DNA from: Lachnospiraceae bacterium
GTDB taxonomy: Bacteria; Bacillota; Clostridia; Lachnospirales; Lachnospiraceae
DNA length: 6,118 nucleotides
NCBI GenBank assembly: GCA_017964055.1
Contig: JAGCSS010000193.1
Span: 1 to 6,118, forward strand
Direction of reading: 5' to 3'
Under the pieces are notes generated by a model, which made no database searches, was not told the DNA's origin, and saw nothing but the letters and a program-made list of their open reading frames with translations. A program made the position numbers and the translations under genes. Positions 4,633 through 6,118 of this stretch are shown in pieces (the first letter of the stretch is position 1; the number at the start of each line of letters is the position of its first letter).

Positions 4633-6069
4633 ATGACTGAAACAAAAACTCTGAAGCTGAACTATCGGCGCACCGCGCTAATCGGCTTCGCATTCTTCGG
4701 GATACTGCTGCTCTGGCAGGTTTACGATTCCTGGTGTCCCACTTTCCTGACCGACATTTTCGCGCGCAGGATGTACGACATGTCCTCGGCACAGCTCAAG
4801 AACAGCGACCCGGACAAGATCCTGAACGTACAGTGGATCGTCGGCATCATCATGGCCTGCGACAACCTCGCGGCGCTCATTCTGCTGCCTATCTTCGGTA
4901 ATCTCTCAGACAAGACCAAGACTCCGATCGGCAAGAGAATGCCATATATCCTCACCGGAACCCTCGTTGCCGCGATCGCGTTCCCCTTTATCCCGCTGTT
5001 CTTCCACTACAATAATATCGTCGGCATGATCATCATGATGGCCATCGTGCTGATGTTCATGATGATGTACCGTAATCCCGCTGTTGCGCTGATGCCCGAC
5101 ATCACGCCGAAGCCCCTGCGCGCAAAGGCAAACGGCATCATCAATATCATGGGATACTTCGGCGGCGCGTTTGCCACCGTGCTCGGTATCTTCATGGTTC
5201 TCTCGAAGTATATCAACGCTTCCGATACCGACAGAGCGAAGATGCTCTGGGTCATCGAGCTGCCCTTCATCGTAGCTTCGATCCTCATGGTGATCTCGGC
5301 ATTCGTTCTGTTCTTTACCATCAAGGAAAACAAGCTCGCTGAAGAGCTTAAGGACGAGATGGATCTTGGCGAGGCAATGGCTGCGATCGAGACTCCCGTT
5401 GACGATGACAGGCCCATGTCCGCAGCCAACAAACGCATGCTGCTCGCGATCCTCGGCGCGGAGTTCCTCTGGTTCATGGCAGACAACGCGATCGGCACCT
5501 ACATCGGCAACTATGTTATCTACTACCTGCAGTCTTCATCGAGCAAGACCATGATCCTGACCATTCTCGGCGGCGTTGCTTCCGTTGTCGGTTTTGCGAC
5601 CGCCGGCACCATCGCGGACCGCATCGGCAGGAAGTGGACCATTTCCTCGGGTCTGGCCATCACCGTTCTCGCGTATATCGTTATGATCTTCGCAAAGCCT
5701 ACGGGCGTTGTAACCGGCGAACACGGCGAGTTCTCGTTCCCTGTGATCCTCTTTGTTGTCTGGGCTATCAAGGGCTACGGCATGGCACTCGTGCACAACT
5801 GCTCCTTCCCGATGGTCGTAGAGCTCTGCTCCTCGAAGAAGATCGGCAAGTTCACCGGCTACTACTATGCGGCCAGCATGTCGGCACAGACCGTTACGCC
5901 CATTCTGCTCGGTCTGGTGCTTCGCAGGACCCTGGCATGGGGCACGCTGCCCAAGTACGCTCTGATCCTCGTGATCTTAAGCTGCTCGGTATTCACATGC
6001 CTTGTTAAGAATATCAAGGCTAAAAAAGTAGCAAACGCAAAGGGTCTGGAGGCAATCGATGGCGACTGA
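4633..6069 (+). CDS. MFS transporter, GPH/SLC45-like sugar transporter, 478 aa
   Basis: This is a 12-helix major-facilitator transporter of the cytoplasmic membrane. The loop GNLSDKTKTPIGKRMP (89-104) is the motif A variant typical of the GPH (glycoside-pentoside-hexuronide) and SLC45/sucrose transporter group. Another group hallmark is YRNPAVALMPDITPKPLRAK (146-165). The second half repeats motif A as GTIADRIGRK (325-334). A charged central loop (about 231-266) separates the two six-helix halves. Such proteins usually import sugars or glycosides with H+ or Na+, but the substrate is not readable here, and no sugar-catabolic gene is in view. I start it at ATG 4633, with AGGGG at 4620-4624 eight bases upstream. 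The longer in-frame GTG at 4582 lies before the predicted transcription start and adds non-conserved residues. Its 3' end overlaps the next gene by 11 bases. Confidence 0.85.
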   Translation: MTETKTLKLNYRRTALIGFAFFGILLLWQVYDSWCPTFLTDIFARRMYDMSSAQLKNSDPDKILNVQWIVGIIMACDNLAALILLPIFGNLSDKTKTPIGKRMPYILTGTLVAAIAFPFIPLFFHYNNIVGMIIMMAIVLMFMMMYRNPAVALMPDITPKPLRAKANGIINIMGYFGGAFATVLGIFMVLSKYINASDTDRAKMLWVIELPFIVASILMVISAFVLFFTIKENKLAEELKDEMDLGEAMAAIETPVDDDRPMSAANKRMLLAILGAEFLWFMADNAIGTYIGNYVIYYLQSSSSKTMILTILGGVASVVGFATAGTIADRIGRKWTISSGLAITVLAYIVMIFAKPTGVVTGEHGEFSFPVILFVVWAIKGYGMALVHNCSFPMVVELCSSKKIGKFTGYYYAASMSAQTVTPILLGLVLRRTLAWGTLPKYALILVILSCSVFTCLVKNIKAKKVANAKGLEAIDGD

Positions 6070-6118
6070 GATCCCTTCCGTACTCTCCGCCTACGTAGAC
6101 GGAAGTTTCGATAAAGAA
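6059..6118 (+). CDS. Start of a probable RNase H-family protein, cut by the window edge
   Basis: Only 20 codons are visible, reading MATEIPSVLSAYVDGSFDKE. The AYVDGSF segment matches the first beta strand of RNase H-type nucleases, with D14 as the first catalytic Asp that binds the metal used to cut RNA in RNA-DNA hybrids. The start is supported by a full GGAGG (6048-6052) six bases upstream, inside the end of the transporter gene. The gene overlaps the transporter by 11 bases in another frame, so the two are probably cotranscribed and coupled. The remaining catalytic residues lie outside the window, so the family call rests on a short motif. Confidence 0.65.
   Translation, partial: MATEIPSVLSAYVDGSFDKE

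Noticed and set aside
1..6118. CRISPR array, tRNA, rRNA or insertion sequence
   Set aside because: I saw no regularly spaced repeats, no tRNA-like cloverleaf or T-arm, no rRNA-like sequence and no transposase or terminal inverted repeats.

Overview
The window looks like a chromosomal segment from a Gram-positive bacterium of the Clostridia, perhaps a Lachnospiraceae-like lineage. The evidence is strong AGGAGG-type ribosome binding sites, sigma-A-like promoters, U-rich intrinsic terminators, a DUF4250 gene and moderate GC with many C/G-ending codons. This placement is an inference; there is no rRNA or other phylogenetic marker here.

Layout. Positions 1-514 (minus strand) carry a DUF4250 protein gene followed by a PaaI-type hotdog thioesterase gene that runs off the left edge; a small hairpin lies between them. 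Positions 515-762 are a divergent promoter region with one good promoter per strand and a near-identical 13-bp direct repeat near each. Positions 763-1827 (+) encode a Na+/Ca2+-exchanger-family (CaCA) membrane antiporter, ending at a strong terminator (1875-1915). Positions 1916-2062 have no credible gene but are almost completely covered by consecutive hairpins. A -10 box (2091-2096) then sits directly before a second strong terminator (2103-2140), which lies in the leader of the next gene.

Positions 2191-3180 (+) encode a stand-alone RelA/SpoT-type nucleotide pyrophosphokinase without a hydrolase domain, with codon use unlike its neighbours. It converges on a two-gene minus-strand operon through a shared bidirectional terminator (3188-3237). 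That operon encodes a small membrane protein (4045-4482) and an FRG-domain protein (3248-4048), whose genes overlap by ATGA. From a back-to-back promoter at about 4529-4579, an MFS transporter resembling the GPH/SLC45 sugar transporters (4633-6069) is read to the right. Its last codons overlap the start of a gene that begins like an RNase H-family protein (6059 to the right edge).

How they fit together. The outer parts look like ordinary metabolism and transport. The middle (about 1916-4482) has accessory features: a possibly acquired alarmone-synthetase-like gene behind a structured, terminator-containing leader, next to a translationally coupled FRG/membrane-protein pair. Both RelA/SpoT-like synthetases and FRG proteins are known from toxin or phage-defence settings, so this is the part most likely to hold an undescribed system. 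The sequence alone does not show that these genes act together.
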